Positions 1 to 6,463 of a DNA stretch of 6,608 bases are shown here, piece by piece. Each line of letters opens with the position of its first letter. The stretch's first letter is position 1. This DNA is from Actinomycetota bacterium. GTDB taxonomy: Bacteria; Actinomycetota; Actinomycetes; Nanopelagicales; Nanopelagicaceae. A program made the position numbers and the translations under genes. Under the pieces are notes generated by a model. The model ran no database searches, was not told where the DNA came from, and saw only the letters and a program-made list of their open reading frames with translations. The stretch lies in contig JAPOJL010000033.1 in assembly GCA_029978425.1 (NCBI GenBank), positions 1 to 6,608 of the forward strand. The letters run 5' to 3'.

Positions 1-1
1 G

Positions 2-550
2 TCCACTCTTTCGGAACGTGATGTAAAGGCTGGGTTGGCTGAAGTGGCTAAATGCGGTTTCATTGCAGATTCAGAAATCCTCTCGATCATCAATCGTGGT
101 TGGAGAGAGAATATGAGCGAATTAATTAAGAGAGCAATCACAGTTAAGGCTCGGGTTGTTAGTTCTGATTTTCGTGAATCGTATGAAAGAGAGATCCTCA
201 ATTACGGTCATACCTTGGGCCACGCCATTGAGCGGCACTCTCATTATGAGCTTCGCCACGGTGAGTGTGTCTCGATTGGCCTTGTGTATGCAGCACATGT
301 ATCGGCGCATTTCAGCGGACTGACGTCAAGTGGAGTACAACTCCATAAATCAACTTTGGAAGCTCTTGATTTACCCACCACCTATAGCTCATCTGCTTGG
401 ACCGAACTCCTGGAGTTAATGCTCCGCGATAAGAAGAGTCGGTCTGCATTGCGTTTTGTAACGCTCTCTGAGATTGGAAAACCTACGAGAGCAGAGAACC
501 CGGATGTGAAGATTTTGCAGAGTATCTATGAAACCGAGATGGGACGGTAG
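2..550 (+). CDS. aroB: 3-dehydroquinate synthase (3' part, 5' end outside window)
   Basis: This enzyme converts DAHP to 3-dehydroquinate, the second step of the cytoplasmic shikimate pathway, using NAD and a divalent metal. The frame is open from base 2, so the visible 182 residues are the C-terminal half or so of a protein usually about 350-370 aa long; the TTG at 35 is internal, because the preceding codons (STLSERDVKAG) already match the family. Visible landmarks are AGLAEVAKCG (visible residues 10-19, with the metal-ligand Glu and the conserved Lys), NYGHTLGHAIE (67-77, with a metal-ligand His), RHGECVSIG (85-93, the third ligand His) and DKKS (143-146). Ligand roles come from characterised dehydroquinate synthases. 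The stop lies 3 nt before aroQ, the next pathway enzyme, so the two are surely co-transcribed. The stretch AKCG replaces the more usual IKYG; nothing looks broken. Identification is very secure. Confidence 0.97.
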   Translation, partial: STLSERDVKAGLAEVAKCGFIADSEILSIINRGWRENMSELIKRAITVKARVVSSDFRESYEREILNYGHTLGHAIERHSHYELRHGECVSIGLVYAAHVSAHFSGLTSSGVQLHKSTLEALDLPTTYSSSAWTELLELMLRDKKSRSALRFVTLSEIGKPTRAENPDVKILQSIYETEMGR

Positions 551-553
551 ATT

Positions 554-991
554 ATGGCTATGAAATGTCTCGTTCTTAATGGCCCTAATCTCTCTCGCCT
601 TGATTTACGAGAAAAGAATTACTATGGAGATATCACCTATCAAGATATTGAAGAGGCCATTAAGAAAGAAGCTGCGACGTTGCAAATTGAGGCAGAAATT
701 CGCCAAAGCAACGATGAATCGGAAATTATCTCGTGGTTACATGAGGCTGCCGATAACAAAATCCCCATCATCTTCAATCCGGCAGCATTCACTCATTATT
801 CCTATGCGATACGAGACGCGGTGGTAATGCTGAAAGCGCCGTGTATAGAGGTACATCTTTCGAACCCGCTTTCACGAGAAGAGTTCCGTCACACCTCTGT
901 GATCTCGGGAGTAGTTAATGGAACCATTGCAGGATTCGGGCTTGATTCGTATCGCTTGGCGCTACGTGCTTTACAGCAATTAGTTAAATAG
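554..991 (+). CDS. aroQ: 3-dehydroquinate dehydratase, type II
   Basis: This enzyme dehydrates 3-dehydroquinate to 3-dehydroshikimate, directly after AroB. The 145-aa length is typical of the small dodecameric type II family, not of the unrelated type I (AroD) lyase. The residue numbers coincide with those of the well-studied mycobacterial enzyme: Asn12 in NGPNL, Arg19 and Tyr24 of the flexible catalytic lid (REKNYYG), Asn75 and His81 in NPAAFTH, His101 in EVHLSN and Arg112 in EEFRH are all present. Local deviations are Asp17 where Gly is common, SNDES for SNHEG, and NPAAF for NPGAY; none touches a catalytic residue. I chose the ATG at 554 over a second ATG at 560 because it aligns with the family start and lies 6 nt after a weak GGGACGG ribosome-binding site (541-547). 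It is 3 nt from aroB. A 26-nt gap without a terminator-like hairpin separates it from efp. Confidence 0.97.
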   Translation: MAMKCLVLNGPNLSRLDLREKNYYGDITYQDIEEAIKKEAATLQIEAEIRQSNDESEIISWLHEAADNKIPIIFNPAAFTHYSYAIRDAVVMLKAPCIEVHLSNPLSREEFRHTSVISGVVNGTIAGFGLDSYRLALRALQQLVK

Positions 992-1003
992 CAAATTCGC
1001 GTG

Positions 1004-1017
1004 TAATCTTCGCGCTT
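1004..1017 (+). promoter_or_regulatory. possible -10 element giving a leaderless or near-leaderless efp transcript
   Basis: The gap before efp has no Shine-Dalgarno-like purine run, but it contains TAATCT (1004-1009), which fits the actinobacterial TANNNT -10 pattern. Its last T is 8 nt before the efp ATG, so transcription could begin at or within a few bases of the start codon. No convincing -35 is visible at the expected distance, and such hexamers occur often by chance in AT-rich spacers. The call is tentative. Confidence 0.3.
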
Positions 1018-1578
1018 ATGGCCACAACTAATGACCTTAAGAACGGCATGACGCTCGATATTGAGGGTCAGCTATGGAACGTTGTCGAATTCCAGCATGT
1101 CAAGCCGGGCAAAGGCCCTGCCTTCGTACGCACCAAATTGAAAAATGTTTTATCAGGCAAAGTGGTCGAGAGAACATTCAACGCTGGTGTTAAGGTCGAC
1201 GTTGCGATTCTTGAGAAACGTGAAATGCAGTTCTTGTACAAGGATCCATCAGGGTATGTCTTTATGGATTCATCGACGTATGACCAGATGACAATCTCAC
1301 CAGAAACTGTCGGAGATGCAGCAAATTACATGTTAGAAAACAGTGAGGCTATTGTTGCTGTGCATGAGGGAAATCCTCTTTATGTTGAGCTACCAGCCAA
1401 TGTTCCACTACGGATTACTTACACCGAACCTGGCTTACAAGGAGATCGATCCTCAGCTGGTTCCAAGCCCGCAACTCTCGAGACAGGAATCTCTATTCAG
1501 GTTCCATTATTTATCAAGCAAGATGAAGTTGTTCTTGTTGATACCCGTTCGGGTGAGTATTTAGGACGCGCAAACTAA
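1018..1578 (+). CDS. efp: translation elongation factor P
   Basis: EF-P binds the ribosome between the P and E sites and speeds peptide bond formation at consecutive prolines. The 186-aa product has the standard length and three beta-barrel domains: an N-terminal KOW-like domain (about 1-65), a middle OB domain (about 67-128) and a C-terminal OB domain (about 130-186) with the ending SGEYLGRAN. The tip of the domain I loop reads KPGKGPAF (residues 29-36), with Lys32 as the residue that contacts the P-site tRNA. This proline-flanked PGKGP form is known from actinobacterial EF-Ps that work with an unmodified lysine; consistent with that, no modification gene (epmA, epmB, ymfI or deoxyhypusine type) is present nearby, although the window is short. 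The ATG at 1018 aligns with the family but has no Shine-Dalgarno sequence. Its stop abuts the nusB start. Confidence 0.98.
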   Translation: MATTNDLKNGMTLDIEGQLWNVVEFQHVKPGKGPAFVRTKLKNVLSGKVVERTFNAGVKVDVAILEKREMQFLYKDPSGYVFMDSSTYDQMTISPETVGDAANYMLENSEAIVAVHEGNPLYVELPANVPLRITYTEPGLQGDRSSAGSKPATLETGISIQVPLFIKQDEVVLVDTRSGEYLGRAN

Positions 1579-1989
1579 GTGAGTACGCGTTCCAAGGCGC
1601 GTAAAGCGGCTCTGGATTTACTTTACGAAGGCGATATCCGTAAGACCCCTGCTGTAGATCTCTTGCACACAAGAGTCACAGATCTGGAGTATGTAATCCG
1701 AGACTTCACAAAAGAATTGGTTGATGGAGTTGATCTTCATAAACGTAAACTCGATGAATTGATTACGACATACTCGCAAGGATGGGATATGGATCGCATG
1801 CCAGTCATTGATCGAAATATCCTTCGTCTAGCGATCTTTGAACTTCTCTGGTCTAGTGATGTTCCAGCTTCGGTGGCCATAAGTGAAGCTTTGGAGTTAG
1901 CCCAAACACTTTCGACCGAAGATTCAAGCAAATACATCAACGGGGTCCTTAGTAAGATTCTTGAGATTAAACCCGACCTAGTTTTGTAA
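1579..1989 (+). CDS. nusB: transcription antitermination factor NusB
   Basis: NusB pairs with NusE (ribosomal protein S10) on boxA RNA and supports antitermination in rRNA operons. The 136-aa all-helical protein shows the family landmarks: an Arg/Lys-rich N terminus with ARKAALDLLYEGD (residues 7-19), the central MPVIDRNILRLAIFELL (74-90), VPASVAISEALELA (95-108) and the C-terminal STEDSSKYINGVLSKI (112-127). The start is a GTG on the very next base after the efp stop, which implies translational coupling; the nearest purine-rich stretch (AGGA, 1563-1566) is 12 nt upstream and weak. The last 23 bp of the gene, including the stop, lie inside the 3' end of the convergent bldD-like gene, so no intergenic terminator separates the two transcription units. 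Confidence 0.96.
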   Translation: MSTRSKARKAALDLLYEGDIRKTPAVDLLHTRVTDLEYVIRDFTKELVDGVDLHKRKLDELITTYSQGWDMDRMPVIDRNILRLAIFELLWSSDVPASVAISEALELAQTLSTEDSSKYINGVLSKILEIKPDLVL

Positions 1990-2452
1990 ACCTTAGTTCT
2001 CGATTCAGGAGCGCATCAGCAAGTTCTACCTCATTCTTCTTGGTAAGGATCATGAGTGTGTCGATATCGCCCGAGCGCAAACTGAGAATTTCACCATTCC
2101 AGTCTTCTCGCTTGCGTGCTATCCAATTTAATAGGCCATAAACCTGGCTAGAGAATTCATCGGGCGTGGTGAGGGATTGTCGTAGCTTTCTTAGATCAAA
2201 GGTCAGTCCATCGGTAAGAGTATGTTCTGCGTTTTGCTCTCGCTCCGTGAAGAATGCAGATAACGGAACTCCATAAAAGCTTGCGAGCTCTTCGGCTTTT
2301 GCAACGCTCAGTGATCGGGTTCCGCGTTCGTATGAGCCAATAACGACAGCCTTCCATTTACCGCGAGATTTGATTTCTATCTGCTTCAGAGTCAAACCTT
2401 GTTGGCGGCGGATCTGTTTAAGGCGCGCTCCAATGTGAAGTGGTGTGGGCAT
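1967..2452 (-). CDS. bldD: BldD-family HTH transcriptional regulator with altered c-di-GMP motif
   Basis: This 161-aa protein has an N-terminal XRE/Cro-type helix-turn-helix (about residues 7-68; the recognition region is GKWKAVVIGSYERGTRSLSV, 31-50) and a C-terminal helical domain (about 83-155). Both match Streptomyces BldD, the master developmental repressor that dimerises on DNA when bound by tetrameric cyclic di-GMP. The characterised signature is RGD-X8-RQDD; here the same spacing holds RED (115-117), eight residues, then RSGD (126-129). The outer Arg and Asp of each half are kept, while Gly is replaced by Glu and Gln-Asp by Ser-Gly. Whether the ligand still binds is unknown. A linker of about 15 polar residues (69-82) joins the domains. 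The ATG at 2452 is preceded by a -10 element and no Shine-Dalgarno. The gene lies between nusB and pyrR, a position seen for BldD in actinobacteria, and diverges from the pyr operon. Orthology is strong; the regulon is unknown. Confidence 0.88.
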   Translation of the reverse strand: MPTPLHIGARLKQIRRQQGLTLKQIEIKSRGKWKAVVIGSYERGTRSLSVAKAEELASFYGVPLSAFFTEREQNAEHTLTDGLTFDLRKLRQSLTTPDEFSSQVYGLLNWIARKREDWNGEILSLRSGDIDTLMILTKKNEVELADALLNRELRFTKLGRV

Positions 2453-2464
2453 GGCGGCAGGTTA
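2453..2464 (-). promoter_or_regulatory. -10 element for leaderless bldD-like transcript
   Basis: Read on the minus strand, TAACCT (2464 to 2459) matches the TANNNT -10 pattern and is followed by exactly six bases and then the ATG at 2452. This is the geometry expected when the A of the start codon is the first transcribed base. No Shine-Dalgarno sequence is present (the six bases are GCCGCC), which agrees with leaderless translation, a frequent mode in actinobacteria. No good -35 hexamer is seen 16-19 nt upstream. Confidence 0.5.
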
Positions 2465-2510
2465 AGGCGTAGCGACACAAACCATGAGTTTCTTCCACAA
2501 CCAACGGCCG

Positions 2511-2519
2511 TGCTAGAGT
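2511..2519 (+). promoter_or_regulatory. extended -10 promoter of the pyr operon
   Basis: TGC-TAGAGT (2511-2519) is an extended -10 element: a TGN motif directly followed by a TANNNT hexamer. It predicts a transcription start at A2525 or A2526 and hence a leader of about 41 nt before pyrR. The -35 region (about 2490-2496) is pyrimidine-rich and does not resemble TTGACA, which is tolerable with an extended -10. The position fits well with the RNA hairpin that begins at 2527. Confidence 0.5.
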
Positions 2520-2526
2520 GCGCCAA

Positions 2527-2561
2527 CCTTTAACGATCCGTCCTGTGAGGCGGCGAAGGAG
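2527..2561 (+). promoter_or_regulatory. PyrR-binding RNA hairpin overlapping the pyrR Shine-Dalgarno
   Basis: The stretch 2539-2552 matches the PyrR-binding loop consensus ARUCCNGNGAGGYU at all conserved positions except the two ends, and there the A-U pair is replaced by a compensating C-G pair. The upper stem pairs 2538-2542 with 2549-2553 and closes the hexaloop CUGUGA (2543-2548), which fits CNGNGA. Below a two-base bulge (2536-2537), C2534-G2535 pair with C2554-G2555; below a second bulge (2531-2533), CCUU (2527-2530) pairs with AAGG (2556-2559). That AAGG belongs to the strong Shine-Dalgarno AAGGAG (2556-2561), 5 nt before the pyrR ATG. The sequence match and pairing are seen directly. 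PyrR binding with UMP/UTP is known for the motif family, and translational repression through such a leader is known in Mycobacterium smegmatis. No terminator hairpin is present, so attenuation of the Bacillus type is unlikely. Confidence 0.82.
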
Positions 2562-2566
2562 TTCTA

Positions 2567-3103
2567 ATGAGCGTTGTCCTCAATGCCGGTGAAATCAACC
2601 GTGCGCTACGTCGCATATCGCATGAAATCCTAGAAAAAAACCACGGTAGCGTTGATGTGCTATTGCTAGGCATTCCAACGCGAGGAGCGTTCTTAAGCAA
2701 GAGAATTGCAGAAGATATCAACGAGATTGAGAAGACCGCGATCCCGGTGGGGACTTTGGATATCACCATGTATCGCGATGATCTTCGAATGCGCCCTCCA
2801 AGAACCTTGTTGCCAACCGAGATACCCAGCGGTGGGATCGACGGAAAACATGTTGTCCTTGTTGACGACGTTTTCTATTCGGGTCGAACGATTCGTGCTG
2901 CATTGGATGCGCTTAACGAGATCGGCAGGCCGAAGAGCGTTCAACTAGCGGTCTTGATTGATCGGGGCCATAGAGAATTACCAATCCGAGCAGATTTTGT
3001 CGGAAAAAATATTCCTACGTCAAAGGACGAAACGGTCAAGGTACATTTGGCCGAAATCGACGGGAGCGATGCAGTCACTATTGAAGGTCGTGACGGCAAA
3101 TGA
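2567..3103 (+). CDS. pyrR: PyrR, bifunctional pyr operon regulator / uracil phosphoribosyltransferase
   Basis: PyrR senses UMP/UTP and binds the pyr leader RNA; many members also convert uracil and PRPP to UMP. The 178-aa length is typical. The phosphoribosyltransferase fold is marked by [12 protein letters not shown] (residues 32-43), [13 protein letters not shown] (61-73, the PyrR-type replacement of the usual PRTase hood region) and the PRPP loop [21 protein letters not shown] (96-116), with its two acidic residues at 100-101. [20 protein letters not shown] (133-152) is the conserved PyrR C-terminal block and separates it from Upp-type uracil phosphoribosyltransferases. DDVFYSGRT deviates slightly from the common DDVLYTGRT. 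It is the first gene of the operon, has the strongest Shine-Dalgarno in the window (AAGGAG, spacing 5 nt), and its own leader contains the binding hairpin, so it should repress itself and, by coupling, its followers. Its TGA overlaps the pyrB ATG by 4 nt. Confidence 0.97.
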   Translation: MSVVLNAGEINRALRRISHEILEKNHGSVDVLLLGIPTRGAFLSKRIAEDINEIEKTAIPVGTLDITMYRDDLRMRPPRTLLPTEIPSGGIDGKHVVLVDDVFYSGRTIRAALDALNEIGRPKSVQLAVLIDRGHRELPIRADFVGKNIPTSKDETVKVHLAEIDGSDAVTIEGRDGK

Positions 3104-4065
3104 AGCACCTACTTTCAATAAATGATCTGAGCAAGGTTGAGGCAATTAATGTGCTCGATACTGCAGCCGAGCTGTCACGACTCTCTGAAGGAACGGTCAA
3201 GAAGTTTCCAACTCTTCGCGGTAGAACGGTGGTCAATCTCTTCTTCGAAGACTCAACTCGCACGAGAATTTCTTTTGAGGCGGCGGCAAAGCGACTATCG
3301 GCAGATGTCATCAACTTCTCAGCAAAAGGATCGAGTCTAAGTAAGGGTGAAAGTTTGAAAGATACCGCGCTTACTTTGCAGGCAATGGGCGCAGACGCAG
3401 TAGTCATTCGACATGGCGCATCTGGCGCTCCGCATCAATTGGCGCGACAACAGTGGATGACAGGGACTGTGATTAATGCTGGGGATGGAACTCATGAACA
3501 CCCAACGCAAGCTCTGCTCGATGCATTCACTATTCGGCGCCATTTAGGTCAGGATTCTGGCGATCTACAAGGTTTAAGGATTGCCATCGTTGGAGATGTT
3601 CTTCATTCCAGAGTTGCTCGAAGCAATGTCCTTCTTTTACAGAAGTTAGGTGCGAAGGTTGTCCTCATTGCGCCACCCACTTTGCTGCCGGTGGGCGTTG
3701 CAAGTTGGGGTGCAGAGGTAAGTTATTCACTGGATGTTGAGATTGAAAGCGTTGATGCAATCATGATGCTCCGCGTTCAACGTGAACGAATGGATGATCT
3801 TTATTTCCCCACTGAAAGGGAATATTCACGTAATTTTGGACTTAACTTGGAGCGCATCAACCGCATGAAAAGCGAAGCGATAGTGATGCATCCTGGCCCC
3901 ATGAATCGTGGTCTTGAGATCTCAGCTGATAGCGCTGATTCGCCTCGTTCTGTGATCGTGGAACAAGTGGCAAATGGCGTCAGTATCCGTATGGCAGTTC
4001 TCTACCTTCTCTTAAGTGGCACAGCACGCTCCGAGTCGAATTCGACAATCGAGGTTGGTGTATGA
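3100..4065 (+). CDS. pyrB: aspartate carbamoyltransferase, catalytic chain
   Basis: This enzyme joins carbamoyl phosphate and aspartate to form N-carbamoyl-L-aspartate, the committed step of pyrimidine synthesis. The 321-aa chain shows the carbamoyl phosphate domain with [13 protein letters not shown] (residues 48-60; Ser52-Thr53-Arg54-Thr55 fall at the E. coli numbers), the 80s loop SLSKGESL (79-86) with its active-site Lys82, Arg104, and [10 protein letters not shown] (132-141) with His134 and Gln137. The aspartate domain follows, with LRVQRERM (224-231) and the [11 protein letters not shown] loop (264-274). No regulatory pyrI chain is adjacent, and regulation is expected through PyrR instead. 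In Streptomyces this enzyme assembles with dihydroorotase, so a PyrB-PyrC complex is possible here but not shown. It starts within the pyrR stop (ATGA overlap), and only a distant, weak AAGG precedes it, so its translation probably depends on termination at pyrR. Confidence 0.98.
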   Translation: MKHLLSINDLSKVEAINVLDTAAELSRLSEGTVKKFPTLRGRTVVNLFFEDSTRTRISFEAAAKRLSADVINFSAKGSSLSKGESLKDTALTLQAMGADAVVIRHGASGAPHQLARQQWMTGTVINAGDGTHEHPTQALLDAFTIRRHLGQDSGDLQGLRIAIVGDVLHSRVARSNVLLLQKLGAKVVLIAPPTLLPVGVASWGAEVSYSLDVEIESVDAIMMLRVQRERMDDLYFPTEREYSRNFGLNLERINRMKSEAIVMHPGPMNRGLEISADSADSPRSVIVEQVANGVSIRMAVLYLLLSGTARSESNSTIEVGV

Positions 4066-5354
4066 GTACGTGGAAGATTGAAAACGCAAAAAATTCCTTC
4101 GGGGATTCCCAAGAGGTTCTCATTAGTGAGGGTGTAATTGTTCAAGCGCTTCCGACAGGTAGTAAGCCAACCGTTATCAATGGTGAGGGTCTACACATAC
4201 TTCCTGGATTCGTAGATCTTCATACTCACCTACGAGAACCTGGACGTGAGGATGCAGAAACTGTTCTAACGGGGTCTCAAGCCGCCGTTGCCGGTGGTTT
4301 CACTGCAATTTCAGCGATGCCCAACACGTTGCCTGTAGCTGATACCGCAGGAGTAGTTGAGCAAGTATTTCGCCTCGGGAAGAGCCATGGCCTCTGTGAT
4401 GTTTATCCAATCGGTGCTGTCACCATTGATCAAAAAGGAACTCACCTAGCAGAACTTTCAGCGATGAATCAGTCCGAAGCGCGCGTGAGAATCTTTAGCG
4501 ATGATGGGCATTGTGTCTCTGATCCGTTGGTCATGCGCCGTGCATTGGAATATGTCAAAACCTTTGATGGTCTGATTGCGCAACATGCGCAAGATCCGCG
4601 ACTTACTGAACATTCGCAAATGAATGAAGGTGAAATATCCGCGCGTTTGGGTTTAAAAGGTTGGCCAGCTGTGGCTGAAGAGGCCATCATTGCTCGCGAT
4701 GTTTTGTTGGCAGAGCATGTCGATAGCCGTCTTCATATCTGTCATCTCACGACTGCAGGGGGAGTGGAGATAGTCCGCCGCGCCAAGGAGCGCGGAATTA
4801 AAGTTACGGCGGAAGTCACTCCACACCATCTACTTCTCACAGATGAGAAGGCTGAATCGTACGACCCGGTATTCAAAGTAAACCCTCCACTTCGTACCAA
4901 GAGCGATGTCATCGCACTTCGTGAAGGCTTAGCAGATGGCACGATTGACATCATCGCAACTGATCACGCGCCGCATCCCAATGAAGCTAAGGATTGCGAA
5001 TGGAGCGCCGCAGCTTTTGGAATGGTTGGTTTGGAAACCGCATTCTCGATTGCCTACTTAACAATGGTCCAGAGCGGCCTGATGACTCTTGCTGATCTAA
5101 TGAATCGAATGTCGAGCGCTCCAGCACGAATTGGTAGATATGCAGGCCATGGAGAGATCAAGGTTCATTCGCCAGCCAACGTGGTTCTTGTAGATCTTGC
5201 AGCAACCTGGCATGTAGAGCGTGAACATCTCCACTCTAAGAGCAAGAACACACCATTTCATGGCATGGAATTACCTGGAGTTATCAAGAAGACCTTCCAT
5301 AATGGCGCGCTGGTTTACGAAAATTCAGATTCACGCTGGGGAGTCAAGAAGTGA
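4062..5354 (+). CDS. pyrC: dihydroorotase
   Basis: This zinc-dependent amidohydrolase cyclises carbamoyl aspartate to dihydroorotate, step three of UMP synthesis. The 430-aa length and motifs belong to the long, multifunctional-type (class I) dihydroorotases rather than the short E. coli PyrC form. Visible metal-site residues are His54 and His56 in [10 protein letters not shown] (52-61), the aspartate pair in FSDDGH (145-150), His175 (AQHAQD), His228 (ICHLT) and Asp301 (ATDHAPH, 299-305), so it should be catalytically active and is not an ATCase-supporting pseudo-dihydroorotase. HLREPG also supplies the substrate-binding Arg. The N-terminal 45 residues and the C-terminal 60 form the composite beta-sandwich usual for this superfamily. 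The ATG overlaps the pyrB stop by 4 nt and has GAGG (4051-4054) 7 nt upstream. The GTG of carA lies in its own stop codon. Confidence 0.97.
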   Translation: MSTWKIENAKNSFGDSQEVLISEGVIVQALPTGSKPTVINGEGLHILPGFVDLHTHLREPGREDAETVLTGSQAAVAGGFTAISAMPNTLPVADTAGVVEQVFRLGKSHGLCDVYPIGAVTIDQKGTHLAELSAMNQSEARVRIFSDDGHCVSDPLVMRRALEYVKTFDGLIAQHAQDPRLTEHSQMNEGEISARLGLKGWPAVAEEAIIARDVLLAEHVDSRLHICHLTTAGGVEIVRRAKERGIKVTAEVTPHHLLLTDEKAESYDPVFKVNPPLRTKSDVIALREGLADGTIDIIATDHAPHPNEAKDCEWSAAAFGMVGLETAFSIAYLTMVQSGLMTLADLMNRMSSAPARIGRYAGHGEIKVHSPANVVLVDLAATWHVEREHLHSKSKNTPFHGMELPGVIKKTFHNGALVYENSDSRWGVKK

Positions 5355-6463
5355 CGGCATTTCTAGTTCTAGACGATGGCCGTATCTTTGAAGGCGAACC
5401 TTGGGCTTGTACTGGTGAGACTTTTGGTGAGGCAGTTTTCTCGACGGGCATGACGGGATATCAAGAAACATTGACGGATCCTTCGTACCACAAGCAAGTT
5501 GTGATTATGACGGCTCCGCATATTGGTAATACTGGAATGAATACCGAAGATGAAGAGTCACGACGGATTTGGGTTAGCGGTTTCGTAGTGCGAAATCCCT
5601 CGCCCGTTGTTTCTAATTGGCGAGCCCAGAGATCTCTCGAAGATGATCTGATAAAAAATGGTGTCGTTGGTATTCAAGGCGTGGATACACGGGCGCTCAC
5701 CCTTCACCTTCGTGATCGGGGTGCAATGAGAGTTGGAATTTTTTCTGGCAGTTCTTTATCTCGCGAAGAGATGGTTGTGAAAGTACGGAGCTCAGATCAG
5801 ATGTCAGGTGCCTATTTAGCTAACGATGTTTCTACGGATAGTGAATATGTGGTGCCAGCACAAGGTAAAACAAGATTTAAAGTTGCGGCTTTAGACCTCG
5901 GAATCAAGGCGGCAACACCTCGGAATATGTCAGCGCGAGGTATTGAAGTTCATATGGTTCCGGTCAGTACCACCTTTGCCGAACTCAAGAGCGATGGTTA
6001 TGACGGACTCTTTCTCTCTAACGGACCAGGCGATCCTTCCACCATGGATACCGTCGTGTCCCTTGTGCGGCAGGCGCTAGAAGAGAAAATGCCGATTTTC
6101 GGAATCTGCTTTGGTCACCAAATTCTTGGACGCGCCTTAGGTTTCGACACCTATAAATTGCGCTTCGGACATCGTGGCATTAATCAACCTGTCATGAACA
6201 AAGAGAAGAATCGCGTCGAGATTACCGCCCAGAATCATGGTTTTGCAGTCGAAGCCCCTACTGATGGTGATTTCACTACAGTGTACGGAGCAGGACGAGT
6301 CACACATATCTGTCTCAATGATGGGGTTGTTGAAGGATTGAAGTTATTGGAAAGACCAGCTTTTTCAGTTCAGTATCACCCTGAAGCTGCAGCAGGGCCT
6401 CATGATGCTAATTATCTCTTTGATGATTTCCTAGAAATGCTGGAGAGCAATGCCGCGCGATAA
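5351..6463 (+). CDS. carA: carbamoyl-phosphate synthase small (glutaminase) subunit
   Basis: CarA hydrolyses glutamine and channels ammonia to CarB for carbamoyl phosphate synthesis, feeding both pyrimidines and arginine. The 370-aa protein has the CarA-specific N-terminal domain (about 1-150, with [16 protein letters not shown] at 31-46 and [14 protein letters not shown] at 104-117) and a class I glutamine amidotransferase domain (about 176-366). The catalytic triad is visible: Cys253 in [14 protein letters not shown], and His343 and Glu345 in QYHPEA; the oxyanion-forming SNGPGDP is at 223-229. [14 protein letters not shown] (180-193) is the linker block, close to the actinobacterial version. 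The start is GTG, overlapping the pyrC stop by 4 nt, with a good GGGGAG (5338-5343) 7 nt upstream. In several actinobacteria a small membrane-protein gene sits between pyrC and carA; none fits here. Confidence 0.97.
   Translation: MTAFLVLDDGRIFEGEPWACTGETFGEAVFSTGMTGYQETLTDPSYHKQVVIMTAPHIGNTGMNTEDEESRRIWVSGFVVRNPSPVVSNWRAQRSLEDDLIKNGVVGIQGVDTRALTLHLRDRGAMRVGIFSGSSLSREEMVVKVRSSDQMSGAYLANDVSTDSEYVVPAQGKTRFKVAALDLGIKAATPRNMSARGIEVHMVPVSTTFAELKSDGYDGLFLSNGPGDPSTMDTVVSLVRQALEEKMPIFGICFGHQILGRALGFDTYKLRFGHRGINQPVMNKEKNRVEITAQNHGFAVEAPTDGDFTTVYGAGRVTHICLNDGVVEGLKLLERPAFSVQYHPEAAAGPHDANYLFDDFLEMLESNAAR

Noticed and set aside
35..37. TTG at 35 as the start of a short aroB-like gene
   Set aside because: The frame is open to the window edge and the upstream residues continue the dehydroquinate synthase match, so the gene is simply cut by the window.
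560..562. Alternative ATG start for aroQ, two codons downstream
   Set aside because: The first ATG has better spacing from the weak GGGACGG site and gives residue numbers identical to characterised type II dehydroquinases.
1960..2030. A bidirectional terminator between nusB and the bldD-like gene
   Set aside because: Only short direct similarities (ACCTAGTTTT and ACCTTAGTTC) are present; no stable inverted repeat followed by a T-run is found on either strand.
2520..2566. A Bacillus-type pyr attenuator with antiterminator and terminator hairpins
   Set aside because: The leader is only about 41 nt, with a single hairpin and no U-tract; the hairpin abuts the start codon, so translational control is the better reading.
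2453..2566. A canonical BldD operator (palindrome of the TNACNC-GNGTNA kind)
   Set aside because: Only fragments such as GCGTAG (2468-2472 region) resemble a half-site; no paired half-sites with correct spacing are seen on either strand.
2530..2769. Reverse-strand open frame covering the pyrR start
   Set aside because: It is antisense to the conserved pyrR N terminus and leader, with a low-complexity Ser/Arg-rich translation; an artefact of codon usage.
3078..3407. Reverse-strand open frame of 109 codons opposite pyrR and pyrB
   Set aside because: It lies entirely opposite conserved coding sequence, its translation resembles no protein family, and it has no start signals; it is a shadow of the real genes.
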